In this document: one piece after another, positions 47,197-55,582 of the stretch
How positions within the stretch are numbered: position 1 is the stretch's first letter
How the letters are laid out: every line of letters starts with the position of its first letter
From: Rhodopirellula halodulae
GTDB taxonomy: Bacteria > Planctomycetota > Planctomycetia > Pirellulales > Pirellulaceae
NCBI RefSeq assembly: GCF_020966775.1
Contig: NZ_JAJKFV010000009.1
Coordinates: forward strand, 186,001-250,000
Length of the DNA stretch: 64,000 nt
Direction: 5' to 3'
Translations under genes and position numbers: made by a program
Notes under the pieces: model-generated
What the model was told of the DNA's origin: nothing
Database searches by the model: none
Seen by the model: only the letters and a program-made list of their open reading frames with translations

Positions 47197-48159
47197 TCAG
47201 GCGACTCGGCGGGTGCGATGCCGTGAACTGCGAGTGCTGGCGGTTCCAGTCGAGGCACACGTCGTCGTGAGCGACTTGATCCGATCCAGAGCGTTGGCCA
47301 TGGCCACGCCATCGCGAAAACGCTTCATCGGTTTGGGATCCATCGATTTGCGAATCCAATCGACGAAGTCTTGATGCAGGCCACGACGCAGTTTGGCGTA
47401 GGACGGCAGCGGCGATTCGAACGGATACTCAGGAAGAGCACCCGAAAGCATCCGATAGATCACCAACCCCAGCGAGAACACGTCGCTGCGATAGGTCGGT
47501 TTGCCCATCGCTTGTTCCGGCGCGATGTAACCCAACGTGCCGGACGCGGAAATCGCGTGGCGTCCCCGTTCGACGCGAGCCAGACCAAAGTCCGTCAAAC
47601 AGATTTTGGTATCCGGAAACAGAATGAAGTTTTCCGGTTTGATATCGCGGTGCAACACTCGGCGTTCGTGAGCGTAGGCCACGGCGGCGGTCATTTGGCG
47701 GACGTATTCCAACGACGTCGCACGGGCCATGCGGCGGCTCAAGCGGTCGTGCAAGGTTTCCTCGCCCAACGGGAATACCATGACGAAGTGCCCGTCGATG
47801 TAGCGAGCGTCCTTCAGAGGCAAAATGTTCTCGTGCGACAGGCTCGCCATAATACGAACCTCACGCTGCAAATCGTCCGCGGACGTTTGATCCTGGGAGG
47901 AAGACGACTCAGGGATCTTCAATGCGACGTCGCGGTCCTCGATCGTATCGTGGGCCGAATAGACCGTGGCAAATCCACCCTCGCCAAGCTTTTTGACGAG
48001 CCGGTATTTGTCCAAACGCATGCCCACACGAAGTCGACGATTCGATTCCGTGGGGTCCATCACCAATTTCAAACGTGCCGTCACTGGCATTGCCTCAAGA
48101 GAGAAATCGATTCGGCCGGAGTCCAAATTGGACCCGGCCATTGCCGTCACACGAGTCAA
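47197..48159 (-). CDS. Soluble Hanks-type serine/threonine protein kinase
   Basis: A 320-residue kinase with glycine loop GEGGFATV at 59-66, Lys81 (VALKIP), HRDIKPEN at 170-177, DFGLARV at 190-196 and APEQ in the activation segment. There is no membrane segment or sensor domain, and the C-terminus is a basic, Ser/Thr-rich tail. The TTG start at 48159 shares four bases (TTGA) with the stop of the GH57 gene upstream, suggesting translational coupling; ATG at 48141 is an alternative. Its pairing with a glycosidase hints that the kinase controls or follows polysaccharide metabolism, which is inference. Confidence 0.9.
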   Translation of the reverse strand: MTRVTAMAGSNLDSGRIDFSLEAMPVTARLKLVMDPTESNRRLRVGMRLDKYRLVKKLGEGGFATVYSAHDTIEDRDVALKIPESSSSQDQTSADDLQREVRIMASLSHENILPLKDARYIDGHFVMVFPLGEETLHDRLSRRMARATSLEYVRQMTAAVAYAHERRVLHRDIKPENFILFPDTKICLTDFGLARVERGRHAISASGTLGYIAPEQAMGKPTYRSDVFSLGLVIYRMLSGALPEYPFESPLPSYAKLRRGLHQDFVDWIRKSMDPKPMKRFRDGVAMANALDRIKSLTTTCASTGTASTRSSRHRTRRVA

Positions 48160-50315
48160 ACATTCACGTGATCGTGGCTTTGCAATTCAATGGTCTTCTC
48201 GCATCGAGTTGCGATGTCGATCGTGACCGCCCAACGTCCATCGGCATCCGCTGTGATGATCCAGTGAGGCATCACACAAACCGATTGATGGACCAATTCA
48301 AAACCCGCTTCGCTTTGGCTGACCGTTTCGATGGGAAACGCCCAAACGCCGCTGTCGCGATCCGTTCGCAGATCGATGTCGACGCCCAACCAGCGGTCAG
48401 ACAGAGAAACGCCGCGTGCGTCCTGCAAATCCAAACGTTCGCCGAGCTGTCCGATCTGGTTGCCTTCAACGTCGCTGAAGTAACGGTCGTCGGCACCGGC
48501 GGGCAGCCCCGCGAAGTTCCATTCCACCGCGAAGTGAAGTGGTGTTCCCGGTGGCAGGTTTTCGAGTAGGTAAGTGACCGAAAGGTTCCCGCTGCCTTGT
48601 TGCAATGTCACGGCTTTGGTCAAAGTGATCGGAATCCCCCACGCGTTGCCGTCACGACGAAGTTGAGCTTGCACGCGATCGTTGCCGCGACGCAATTTGG
48701 CTTCGAATGGCAGCTCGACAAAGTCACCTCGTTCGGGCGATTCGCCACGCGCGACCGATTCCAGCGTGGCTTCGTTATCGAAGAAGTGATCCATCAAACT
48801 TTTGCGAGCATAGCGATCGTACTGGATCATCTGATCCAAGCCTTCTTGTTTGAAGACCACGCGATCGTGAATGCTGGCAACCTCGTCGCCGCCGTTGCTG
48901 GGGCCAGCCAACACTTTTCGGTGGTAGGCTTCAGGTCGACGTTGCAACGTGGCGAGCAGATTGTGGTTGATGTCACGCAAGTCCCACTCGTACATCCGAC
49001 CGCCTTGAGCGGGATCGATCCACGCGACCATCGAATCGTTGGCCAAGCGGATTTCTTGTTGCCCGTCGTAGTCGTAATCAGCAGCGGTGGCCGAGACCGT
49101 TTCCAGCGTTCCCTCGAGCTTTTGCAGCATCGTGTCGGCTTGGATCAGGTGTTGGTAAATCGCGTTGCGAAGGTGAGGCAAATAGATGCCGCCAAAGGCA
49201 CCGTGCCAGTAAGGGCAATTGCACTGGCCGCGATAAAGGTGATCGCGAATTTCGGCGAGTTCACCGGCGTCGTGGCCCGACGCGGCGGCTTTCGCCAGTC
49301 GCTCGCTGACGTGCATCATGCGAGCGTACATCTCGTTGGTTTCCGCGTACTTGACTTTGAAGTTCCGCCAGAAACCGCCGCGGACGAACGATTCCAAGTG
49401 CCCCCAACGCTCGTCGTTTTCCATCGCATGAGAAACGTCGTCGAGGATCTCTTGCGATTCGGCGGGCAATGACCAAACGGTCATTTCGCGGTAGCTGCAA
49501 TCGGGCAGATAGGTCTTGCCCGCGGGTGCGGCACGCTGGATCGACTCGGCCAACGTGACCGTGTGCAGCCACTCTTGGTTTTCTGTCAACGCGTCAAAGA
49601 ACGAACGCAGCCAACCTTCGTCGTAGACATGCGATTTGGTGTCCGGCCAGGTGCCGAACTTTTCACCATCATCGCCGAACGTCATCACCGCACCGGGATG
49701 CGAATGAGCGATGCCGCGAAGATAATCGATGGTCTCGTGAGCCGGACGGAACGGGATTGTGTAACGCAGTTGTTCGCTGCCGGGGAAGACGCGAAGCAAT
49801 TGGCCTTGGTCTTCCACGATGAAGTAGCTGCGGAGTTCCTCTTCCGACATGCCGGCGGCTTTGAAGTGATAATCGTCCAGCACGGTGTAACGGATACCGG
49901 CGGCCGCGACATCGGCGGTCAAACCGGATTCCCACACACGTTCGGGCATCCACATGCCGGCCGGGGTGACTCCCAAGTTGCGTTGCAACCAACCGCTGTA
50001 GGCTTGGATTTGTCCCACGCGATCGCGGCGTGGCAACATCGTCAAAATGGGTTCGTACTGAGGGCCACCCACGATCTCGACTCGGCCTGCTTCGACCAGC
50101 AAGCGGATTCGGTCGAGGTATTCCGGATGGCGTTCCGCCAACCACATCATCAGCGGTCCCGACGTGTGCAGCGAAATCTGCAATGCATCGTACGGTTCGA
50201 ACACATCCAAGAATGGCAGGTAGCTGTCCTGGTACGCTTGCTCGAACACGCCATCGAAGTTGCCGATGGGTTGGTGATTGTGCAGGACCAAGCAGAGATG
50301 GACGTGAGGCGACAT
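48156..50315 (-). CDS. GH57 family glycoside hydrolase (4-alpha-glucanotransferase / alpha-amylase type)
   Basis: A 719-residue GH57 enzyme acting on alpha-glucans. The family motifs are HNHQPIGNF near residue 14, GGPQYEPI, the nucleophile Glu125 in GMWMPERVWE, and the acid region FGDDGEKFGTWP at 213-224. The C-terminal half has DUF1925/DUF1926-type beta domains. The ATG at 50315 starts MSPHVHLCLVLHNHQP, as expected for the family; the open frame continues upstream for 165 codons without similarity. No signal peptide, so it is probably cytoplasmic, acting on glycogen. It overlaps the downstream kinase gene by four bases. Confidence 0.92.
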   Translation of the reverse strand: MSPHVHLCLVLHNHQPIGNFDGVFEQAYQDSYLPFLDVFEPYDALQISLHTSGPLMMWLAERHPEYLDRIRLLVEAGRVEIVGGPQYEPILTMLPRRDRVGQIQAYSGWLQRNLGVTPAGMWMPERVWESGLTADVAAAGIRYTVLDDYHFKAAGMSEEELRSYFIVEDQGQLLRVFPGSEQLRYTIPFRPAHETIDYLRGIAHSHPGAVMTFGDDGEKFGTWPDTKSHVYDEGWLRSFFDALTENQEWLHTVTLAESIQRAAPAGKTYLPDCSYREMTVWSLPAESQEILDDVSHAMENDERWGHLESFVRGGFWRNFKVKYAETNEMYARMMHVSERLAKAAASGHDAGELAEIRDHLYRGQCNCPYWHGAFGGIYLPHLRNAIYQHLIQADTMLQKLEGTLETVSATAADYDYDGQQEIRLANDSMVAWIDPAQGGRMYEWDLRDINHNLLATLQRRPEAYHRKVLAGPSNGGDEVASIHDRVVFKQEGLDQMIQYDRYARKSLMDHFFDNEATLESVARGESPERGDFVELPFEAKLRRGNDRVQAQLRRDGNAWGIPITLTKAVTLQQGSGNLSVTYLLENLPPGTPLHFAVEWNFAGLPAGADDRYFSDVEGNQIGQLGERLDLQDARGVSLSDRWLGVDIDLRTDRDSGVWAFPIETVSQSEAGFELVHQSVCVMPHWIITADADGRWAVTIDIATRCEKTIELQSHDHVNV

Positions 50316-50791
50316 GGGCACTGAGAGGGTGTGTGGAAGGGCGTTGTGAAACAGGCGATGTCGATGCGCGGATTCTACGATTTGCTTGCATGGAGTGGAT
50401 GCAAAAAATGCCCCGAATTTTCGAAAGGAAGCGAATGTTCCGGCGAGCCAAATTCGCTGGTCGTTTCGAGCCCTCGGGGCCGCGCAATCGTCACACTCGT
50501 GACAACCGTTGCGTTCCTCATCGGCAGTCCGGTTGTACGGGCTTGAGCGGAAACGCAGGTTGTACCGGTTATGCGGATGAAGCCGGCCTTGTCGTCGGTG
50601 GTCACCAGCAAAATCGCACGTGAGGAACGAGTCGCGTATAACAAATGGACCGCGATCCGCGAGTTCACGCGTGAGTTGGTTGTCGACGCGATTGCCGACT
50701 CGCGACGTTGACACTCGCCAGTCCAATCCTCGCGATTTAAAAAAGTTGGATCCGCCTGCCAAGATCGACCGCCGATTCGCGAACACCCAAT
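50316..50791. other. Divergent promoter region between GH57 and a membrane protein gene
   Basis: A 476-base gap with no convincing gene. It holds a dyad (GTCAC, loop ACTC, GTGAC at 50490-50503). A TATAAC hexamer near 50640 could be a -10 box for the plus-strand gene. A 71-codon GTG frame at 50331-50546 is rejected. Confidence 0.5.
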
Positions 50792-51937
50792 ATGCGACGC
50801 TTCTTTGCAATCATTCGAAAAGCCAGTTGGACGCTGTTTTGTTTGGCGTCCTTGGCTTTGATCTTGGCTTTCGTGACCGCGCTGCCGTTGTTCCAAGTGA
50901 TCACGCTGGGGTACCTGCTGGCGGTAGCCGGGCATTTGGCTTCCGGTGGAAAGCTGAAGGACGCGTTGCCGAATTTGGAAGCGGCCGGCGTCATCGGCTT
51001 TGGCTTTTTGACGTTGGCGTTGGCCTCCGCACCGACTCGCTTGCTCGCTCATTGGGAGTCCGTGGCGGCGGTGATTGATCCCGGATCGCCCGATGCGATG
51101 CGACTGCGGTACGGAGCCATCGCCTTGTCCGCGTTTTTGACCGTCTATTTGGGTTGGGCGTGGGCTCGGGGAGGACGGCTGAAGCACTATCTGTGGCCGC
51201 AACCCAAACGCTTTTTTCGCGAAGCTTGGCGTCCATCGACGTGGTCCCGTTTTGCCGATCAGGTGTGGGACTTCGTCAAGCAGTTGCGGATCCCGTCGTT
51301 GTTCTGGATGGGGCTGCGTGGAGCATTGTTGACGCTGGTGTGGTTGATCCCCGCGTTTGTGATCATGGGAGTGACCCGTGACGGCGACAACGCGGCGGAC
51401 GGCGTGATCGGTGTGCTGGCGTTGTTGCTGCTGAGCTTCGTTTTGCTGTACCTGCCGATGTTGCAAACCAACTTCGCGGCCCAGAACAATTGGCGAGCGA
51501 TGTTTCAGTGGCGGCAGATCCGCAAAGATTTTCGCTACGCCCCGTGGTCTTGGGCGGCGGCGATGTTGATCGGATTGGTGTTGATGCCGATTCCGTTGTA
51601 CCTGTTGAAGATCGAAGCCACGCCTCAGGAGATCACTTGGTTGCCGTGTCTGTTATTCGTCGCGTTCATGTTGCCGGCACGAATCGCCGAAGGGTTGGCG
51701 TTGCGACGTTGCCGGCGACAACGTGAACTCGCGGAAACAGGCGAGTGGTCCCCGGGGGTGTGGGGCGGCCGTTGGTGGTTCTTCTCGCGGTGGACGGTGC
51801 GATTGGTGGTCATGCCAGCGATCGTTGCGGCGTACGTGTTGGTGTTGTCGGTCAGTCAATACACCAGTTGGGACGGCGTGGAGACTTGGGTTCGCCAGCA
51901 CGCTTTGTTGGTGCCGGTTCCATTCGTTAGCGTTTGA
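50792..51937 (+). CDS. DUF4013-like multi-pass membrane protein
   Basis: A 381-residue integral membrane protein with about seven hydrophobic segments (for example LALILAFVTALPLFQVITLGY, GVLALLLLSFVLLYLPMLQ, AAMLIGLVLMPIPLYLLK). The pattern of a hydrophobic N-terminus, a YLLAVAGHLASGGK segment and a LPARIAEGLALRR loop resembles the DUF4013 family, which I cannot confirm without a search. Function unknown. ATG chosen as first start. Confidence 0.7.
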   Translation: MRRFFAIIRKASWTLFCLASLALILAFVTALPLFQVITLGYLLAVAGHLASGGKLKDALPNLEAAGVIGFGFLTLALASAPTRLLAHWESVAAVIDPGSPDAMRLRYGAIALSAFLTVYLGWAWARGGRLKHYLWPQPKRFFREAWRPSTWSRFADQVWDFVKQLRIPSLFWMGLRGALLTLVWLIPAFVIMGVTRDGDNAADGVIGVLALLLLSFVLLYLPMLQTNFAAQNNWRAMFQWRQIRKDFRYAPWSWAAAMLIGLVLMPIPLYLLKIEATPQEITWLPCLLFVAFMLPARIAEGLALRRCRRQRELAETGEWSPGVWGGRWWFFSRWTVRLVVMPAIVAAYVLVLSVSQYTSWDGVETWVRQHALLVPVPFVSV

Positions 51938-52072
51938 GCCGCAAGTCAGGCGATTGGTGAGCGTCCATCGATGCGACTTGCCAGATTGGTCTGAAGAGGA
52001 GCTGGTGATTGTTGAGCTGGAATTCCAGCGGGTTCCCTTGTTCCGATTTGGATCAAGTGGTAGAAGCGCAGC

Positions 52073-52540
52073 ATGACTCGATTGCCCCACCCGAACTCAT
52101 CGAAGACGCCTCATCGCAACCGCAAACGCGGCGTGATTGGGGTGATGTTTCGTGAAGACCGATTGTTGATCATTCGGCGGTCCATGACGGTCAACGCACC
52201 CGGCAAGTTGTGTTTGCCTGGAGGCGGGATCGAGGCCGGCGAGACGGAGGAGCAGGCGCTCGTCCGCGAAATGCAGGAAGAACTCGCGATTGATGTCACG
52301 CCGAATCGTCTGTGCTGGCGAAGCGTCACGCCATGGGGAACCAAATTGGCGTGGTGGTTGGCGGAGTTTCCTGATCACGTGGATCCCGTGCCCAATCCCG
52401 AAGAAGTCGCAGAGGTTCACTGGATGACGCCCGCGGACATTTTTTCAGCGCGAGGCGTGTTGCCCAGTCTGCCCGATTTCGTCACCGCATGGCGAAACGG
52501 CAAAATCGAGCTGCCGTGGACCGATTCCACTCGCTCGTGA
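52073..52540 (+). CDS. Nudix hydrolase
   Basis: A 155-residue Nudix protein; the box GGGIEAGETEEQALVREMQEEL at about 50-71 fits the G-x5-E-x7-RE-x2-EE pattern (Gly51, Glu57, Arg65, Glu66, Glu69, Glu70). Such enzymes hydrolyse nucleoside diphosphate-linked compounds; the substrate cannot be told from the box. The N-terminal 20 residues are basic. ATG is the first start, 135 bases after the membrane protein gene. Confidence 0.9.
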   Translation: MTRLPHPNSSKTPHRNRKRGVIGVMFREDRLLIIRRSMTVNAPGKLCLPGGGIEAGETEEQALVREMQEELAIDVTPNRLCWRSVTPWGTKLAWWLAEFPDHVDPVPNPEEVAEVHWMTPADIFSARGVLPSLPDFVTAWRNGKIELPWTDSTRS

Positions 52541-52584
52541 GTGAAAACTCACCTTGTCGGTGGCTGACGTTCTGCTAGGCTACG

Positions 52585-52662
52585 CGATTCGATCGGGCCC
52601 GTGTTGGAGCCCGGTCAGGCTGGCGTTTCGCGAAACCTCGCCTCCCGCACGGGGGTGAATCG
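52585..52662 (+). ncRNA. Possible structured leader RNA
   Basis: CGATTC at 52585 pairs with GAATCG at 52657, and CCCGTG at 52598 with CACGGG at 52648. Inside lies GTTTC-GC-GAAAC with flanking GGC/GCC. It lies upstream of the 29-codon basic-protein gene. It does not match SRP RNA, tmRNA or a riboswitch that I can recognise. It may be a leader that controls the small gene, or a chance GC-rich structure. Confidence 0.3.
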
Positions 52663-52766
52663 ATGGCGACCAAGCCGCAATTGAATTTTGCGAGCCGGCC
52701 TCTCACGCGTGCGAAACGCATCCCAAAACACTATTTACCGTGAATTCATTCAGGAGAGCGAACTAG

Positions 52767-52856
52767 GTGGGTACCAAGAAATCTGGCAAAGGACGTCGCA
52801 AAGTGGGCCGCAAGAAACGTCGTATGCGAGCCAAGATCCGTCACCGCAAAAAGTGA
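52767..52856 (+). CDS. 29-residue highly basic protein, possibly ribosomal (bS22/mS38-like)
   Basis: A 29-residue protein (MGTKKSGKGRRKVGRKKRRM, then RAKIRHRKK) with 17 Lys/Arg. A clear AGGAGAG ends about nine bases before the GTG start, stronger than most sites in this window. The KKRRMRxKIRHRKK end resembles the small basic ribosomal proteins of the bS22 (AURKAIP1/COX24 domain) group, but the match is short and based on composition. It would bind RNA. Too short for most gene finders. Nudix and coiled-coil genes flank it. Confidence 0.7.
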   Translation: MGTKKSGKGRRKVGRKKRRMRAKIRHRKK

Positions 52857-52940
52857 TCTGACTGCGGCTGGGATCTGATCCCAGCAATGCGAACCCACCT
52901 TCAATCGCTCCGGTGCCGCCGGACGAATCGTGCGAAACAT

Positions 52941-53039
52941 GTAGGTCCGGTTCCACCGGACGAAGCTGTGCGGCGAAATGTGTAGGTCCGGTTCCACCGG
53001 ACAAGCTGTGTTGGCTGTGTCCGGTGGAACCGGACCTAC
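52941..53039. repeat. REP cluster 1 (two direct, one inverted copy)
   Basis: GTAGGTCCGGTTCCACCGGA at 52941 and 52982 on the plus strand, and its complement at 53019-53039. The last two face each other and can form a long hairpin. Confidence 0.88.
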
Positions 53040-53067
53040 GGTTGTTTTCAGCCGGGTTGCGACGGGT

Positions 53068-53208
53068 TCACTCGCCGTCGCTTTGCAGGCCCAATTCGGC
53101 GAGCCAGCGTCGTCCTGTTTTCGGTTGATCGCGAGCTTCGCGTTTTTCGCGTTGAAGGCGTTCCAATTCCTCCTCGAGTTCTTCCGAACGTTTGGCCAGC
53201 TCCTGACG
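53068..53208 (-). pseudogene. Fragment A: copied 3' end of the coiled-coil gene
   Basis: About 141 bases nearly identical to the end of the gene at 53529-54974, including its stop codon (complement at 53068-53070). Similarity ends at CTCCTGACG, after which the REP context begins. It has more substitutions than fragment B, so it may be older. Confidence 0.85.
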
Positions 53209-53218
53209 TGCGAAACAT

Positions 53219-53275
53219 GTAGGTCCGGTTCCACCGGACAACTGTGCTGGCGGTGTCCGGTGGAACCGGACCTAC
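53219..53275. repeat. REP pair 2 (facing copies)
   Basis: Direct copy at 53219-53239 and inverted copy at 53255-53275 with a 15-base spacer; they can form a hairpin. Confidence 0.88.
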
Positions 53276-53303
53276 GGTTGTTTTCAGCCGGAATGGGACG
53301 GGG

Positions 53304-53431
53304 TCACTCGCCGTCGCTTTGCAGCCCCAATTCGGCGAGCCAGCGTCGCCCTGTTTTTGGCTGATCGCGAGCTTCGCGTTTTTCGCGTTGAAGGCGTTCC
53401 AGTTCTTCCGAACGTTTGGCCAGCGCCTGAG
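53304..53431 (-). pseudogene. Fragment B: second copied 3' end
   Basis: About 128 bases matching the gene end, with the stop complement at 53304-53306 and a 12-base internal deletion relative to the intact gene. It is otherwise almost identical to it. Confidence 0.85.
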
Positions 53432-53442
53432 GTTCTAAACAC

Positions 53443-53500
53443 GTAGGTCCGGTTCCACCGGACGAACTGTGCTGGCTGTGTCCGGTGGAACCGGACCTAC
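53443..53500. repeat. REP pair 3 (facing copies)
   Basis: Direct copy at 53443-53463 and inverted copy at 53480-53500, immediately before the intact gene end. Confidence 0.88.
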
Positions 53501-53528
53501 GGTTGTTTTCAGCCGGAATGGGACGGGG

Positions 53529-54974
53529 TCACTCGCCGTCGCTTTGCAGGCCCAATTCGGCGAGCCAGCGTCGCCCTGTTTTTGGCTGATCGCGAGCTTC
53601 GCGTTTTTCGCGTTGAAGGCGTTCCAATTCCTCCTCGAGTTCTTCCGAACGTTTGGCCAGCTCCTGACGTTCGCGAGACAATTTGGCTCGTTCGAGCGAG
53701 ACCTCGATTTCGGCGGATCGGAATTTGTCTTCCCATTCCGATTTCAGTTGAGCGAGTCGCTCGCGTTCGGCAATGACCAGTTCGTCCGAATCGACCATGC
53801 CCGCGATTGCGGCGGCGCCAAAGGCGACATGATCGTTGCGCGTGTCTTGGCGGTTCTGCAGCAAGATCTGCAGCTCTTTGATCTCCGCGTTTCGTTCGGA
53901 GATGGTCTGCTCGGCTTGTGACAAGCGACCGACCAAATCGTCGATGAACGCGACGGGATTGGATTGCCACGCGGGGTCAATCGTTTCGACCACTTCTTGC
54001 GACGATTGCGACAGCGATTCCAGGAACGACTCCGCGTTGAAGTCATCCTGTTCCATCTGTTCGAGGATCCGAGCTTTCCGCTCTTCCCACGACATCGATT
54101 CATCGCAGCCTTGCGAGTCGGAAACCACGCCTTGGACACCGCTGGACGCGATCTCAGCCGCGAGGGCGTCGTTTTGGGTTTGCAGCTCGTGCGAATGGTT
54201 GCGTTCGGCCTGCAGTTCTTCTTCCAAATGAAGCAGCTTGGCCGTCAGTTGATCAAGTTGATGCAGTGCGTAATCGTTGTGCTCTTGGCCGGCCCACGCG
54301 TCCGCTGCTTCAGTGGAGTCATCGTGATCGTCGAAGTTGTGTTGCCCCGGAAGTTCGCACGCACGGTCGTCCGCGGTCAGCCGCGATGCGGGCCATTCGG
54401 AGTCGCTGCTTTCTTGCGCGGTGTCCGACAATCCGGACAACATCGACAGGCCATCCAGGCGAAGGTTGAGTCGTCCTTCGAACTCACCCAGGAACGACAG
54501 GATCTCTTGCAGTTTTTCGTCGACGCGTTCGTTCGGGGCGTCGTTTGCAGGCTCTGTGACTTTGGGATCGACTGGCGATTCCAAAGCTTCACAACGGATC
54601 TCTTCCGTCAGCGATTCTTCCAGCGACACCGGTGTTTCGTCAGCGGACGGTTGATCGGGATCGATGCCCTGGTCGGTGTCTTGGCCGGTCGCGACGGTAT
54701 GTGGCTCGAGAGCATCTTCTGGCTGCGAGGATGGCAGCGCCGAGACGCACGGATCGGCAGTCTCCGCTTCGGGTTCGTGAATCAGCTCGGTCGTGTTCTC
54801 GAGTTGTGAAGATGACATTTCGATTGCGCAGGAGACCTGGTCATCGCAGGCGGGCGACCCTTCGATGTTGGTTGAGCGATCCTCCTGCACCGATTCGTTT
54901 ACTCGCGACTTGCGGCGCGAATTCGAAGCGGATGAGGAAGGTCGACGTTTTCGTTTCCGGTTATTTCGAGCCAT
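53529..54974 (-). CDS. Coiled-coil protein with basic N-terminus and acidic middle
   Basis: A 481-residue protein from ATG 54974; TTG at 54989 would add five residues. A basic start (RNNRKRKRRP) is followed by a long acidic, Ser/Glu/Asp-rich region with little structure. Coiled coils lie at about 240-280 (LHQLDQLTAKLLHLEEELQ) and 400-470 (LERAKLSRERQELAKRSEEL). The C-terminus ends with WLAELGLQSDGE. No enzyme motif. The 3' end is duplicated twice downstream together with REP elements. Function unknown. Confidence 0.8.
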   Translation of the reverse strand: MARNNRKRKRRPSSSASNSRRKSRVNESVQEDRSTNIEGSPACDDQVSCAIEMSSSQLENTTELIHEPEAETADPCVSALPSSQPEDALEPHTVATGQDTDQGIDPDQPSADETPVSLEESLTEEIRCEALESPVDPKVTEPANDAPNERVDEKLQEILSFLGEFEGRLNLRLDGLSMLSGLSDTAQESSDSEWPASRLTADDRACELPGQHNFDDHDDSTEAADAWAGQEHNDYALHQLDQLTAKLLHLEEELQAERNHSHELQTQNDALAAEIASSGVQGVVSDSQGCDESMSWEERKARILEQMEQDDFNAESFLESLSQSSQEVVETIDPAWQSNPVAFIDDLVGRLSQAEQTISERNAEIKELQILLQNRQDTRNDHVAFGAAAIAGMVDSDELVIAERERLAQLKSEWEDKFRSAEIEVSLERAKLSRERQELAKRSEELEEELERLQREKREARDQPKTGRRWLAELGLQSDGE

Positions 54975-55147
54975 TCGGCTGAAGTTCAATCATTCCAGGG
55001 CAAATCGTGTCAGGCATGGCCTGATGGGCGTGATGGACTGTCTGCTATAGTCCTTCGTAGACGCCTCACCGGAAACCTAGACCACAATCATTTGCTGGTC
55101 AAAAATTCACGCATCCGATCCCTCCCGCATTCACGAAAAACAAAGTT

Positions 55148-55582
55148 TTGGCTAAGAAGAAACGGAACCCCCCGGTTGATGACCCTGCGGTCGAGTCCGC
55201 CGAAAAGGATTCGTTGCATGCGGACGATGCCGGTACGTCGGAAAATGACGCGGTGGAGTTGGGTGATTTCGAGACCACGCTGGAGGATGTCGAAACGATC
55301 GTTCGAAAGCTGGAATCCGGTGCGTTGACGCTGGACGAATCGCTGAAGCAGTACGAAGTCGCCGTGGGCAAAATGCGTCAGTGTTATCAGTTGCTGGATG
55401 TCGCCGAACGCAAAATCTCGGTCCTGGCGGGCGTGGATGCGGAAGGTCGCCCGGTGACGCAGCCGCTCGACAACGCGGCCGGCAACGAGTCTCTGCAGCA
55501 GAAACAAGCATCTCGTGGGAAACGTCGCGGCGTGGCGGCGAGTGATGCCGGTGACGATTGGGACGAGGGCGTATCGGACTGA
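55148..55582 (+). CDS. xseB: Exodeoxyribonuclease VII small subunit
   Basis: A 144-residue protein; the central part (LGDFETTLEDVETIVRKLES, then GALTLDESLKQYEVAVGKMR and CYQLLDVAERKI) is the XseB family core, a helical hairpin that binds the XseA nuclease. N- and C-terminal extensions of about 35 and 50 residues are charged and probably disordered. It starts with TTG. The large subunit gene is not in the window. The stop TGA overlaps the start of ispA by one base (TGATG). An upstream TATAGT hexamer near 55034 could belong to its promoter. Confidence 0.88.
   Translation: MAKKKRNPPVDDPAVESAEKDSLHADDAGTSENDAVELGDFETTLEDVETIVRKLESGALTLDESLKQYEVAVGKMRQCYQLLDVAERKISVLAGVDAEGRPVTQPLDNAAGNESLQQKQASRGKRRGVAASDAGDDWDEGVSD

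Larger units (their letters stand above)
52857..53528. other. Repeat array with copied 3' end of the coiled-coil gene
   Basis: Between the small basic gene and the coiled-coil gene lie seven REP copies and two extra copies of the last part of the coiled-coil gene, in the order REP cluster, fragment A, REP pair, fragment B, REP pair, intact gene end. There is no intact gene here. Confidence 0.85.

Noticed and set aside
50331-50546. A 71-codon frame between divergent genes
   Set aside because: The start is GTG without a binding site, and codon use does not match the neighbours; the hydrophobic C-terminus could be chance.
52585-52662. SRP RNA, tmRNA or cobalamin riboswitch
   Set aside because: The conserved loops of these RNAs (for example GGAAGGAAGCAGCC of SRP RNA) are absent; only generic stems are seen.
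52941-53500. Clustered 21-base repeats as a CRISPR array
   Set aside because: Copies occur in both orientations, spacing is irregular and the spacers are related gene fragments, not unique.
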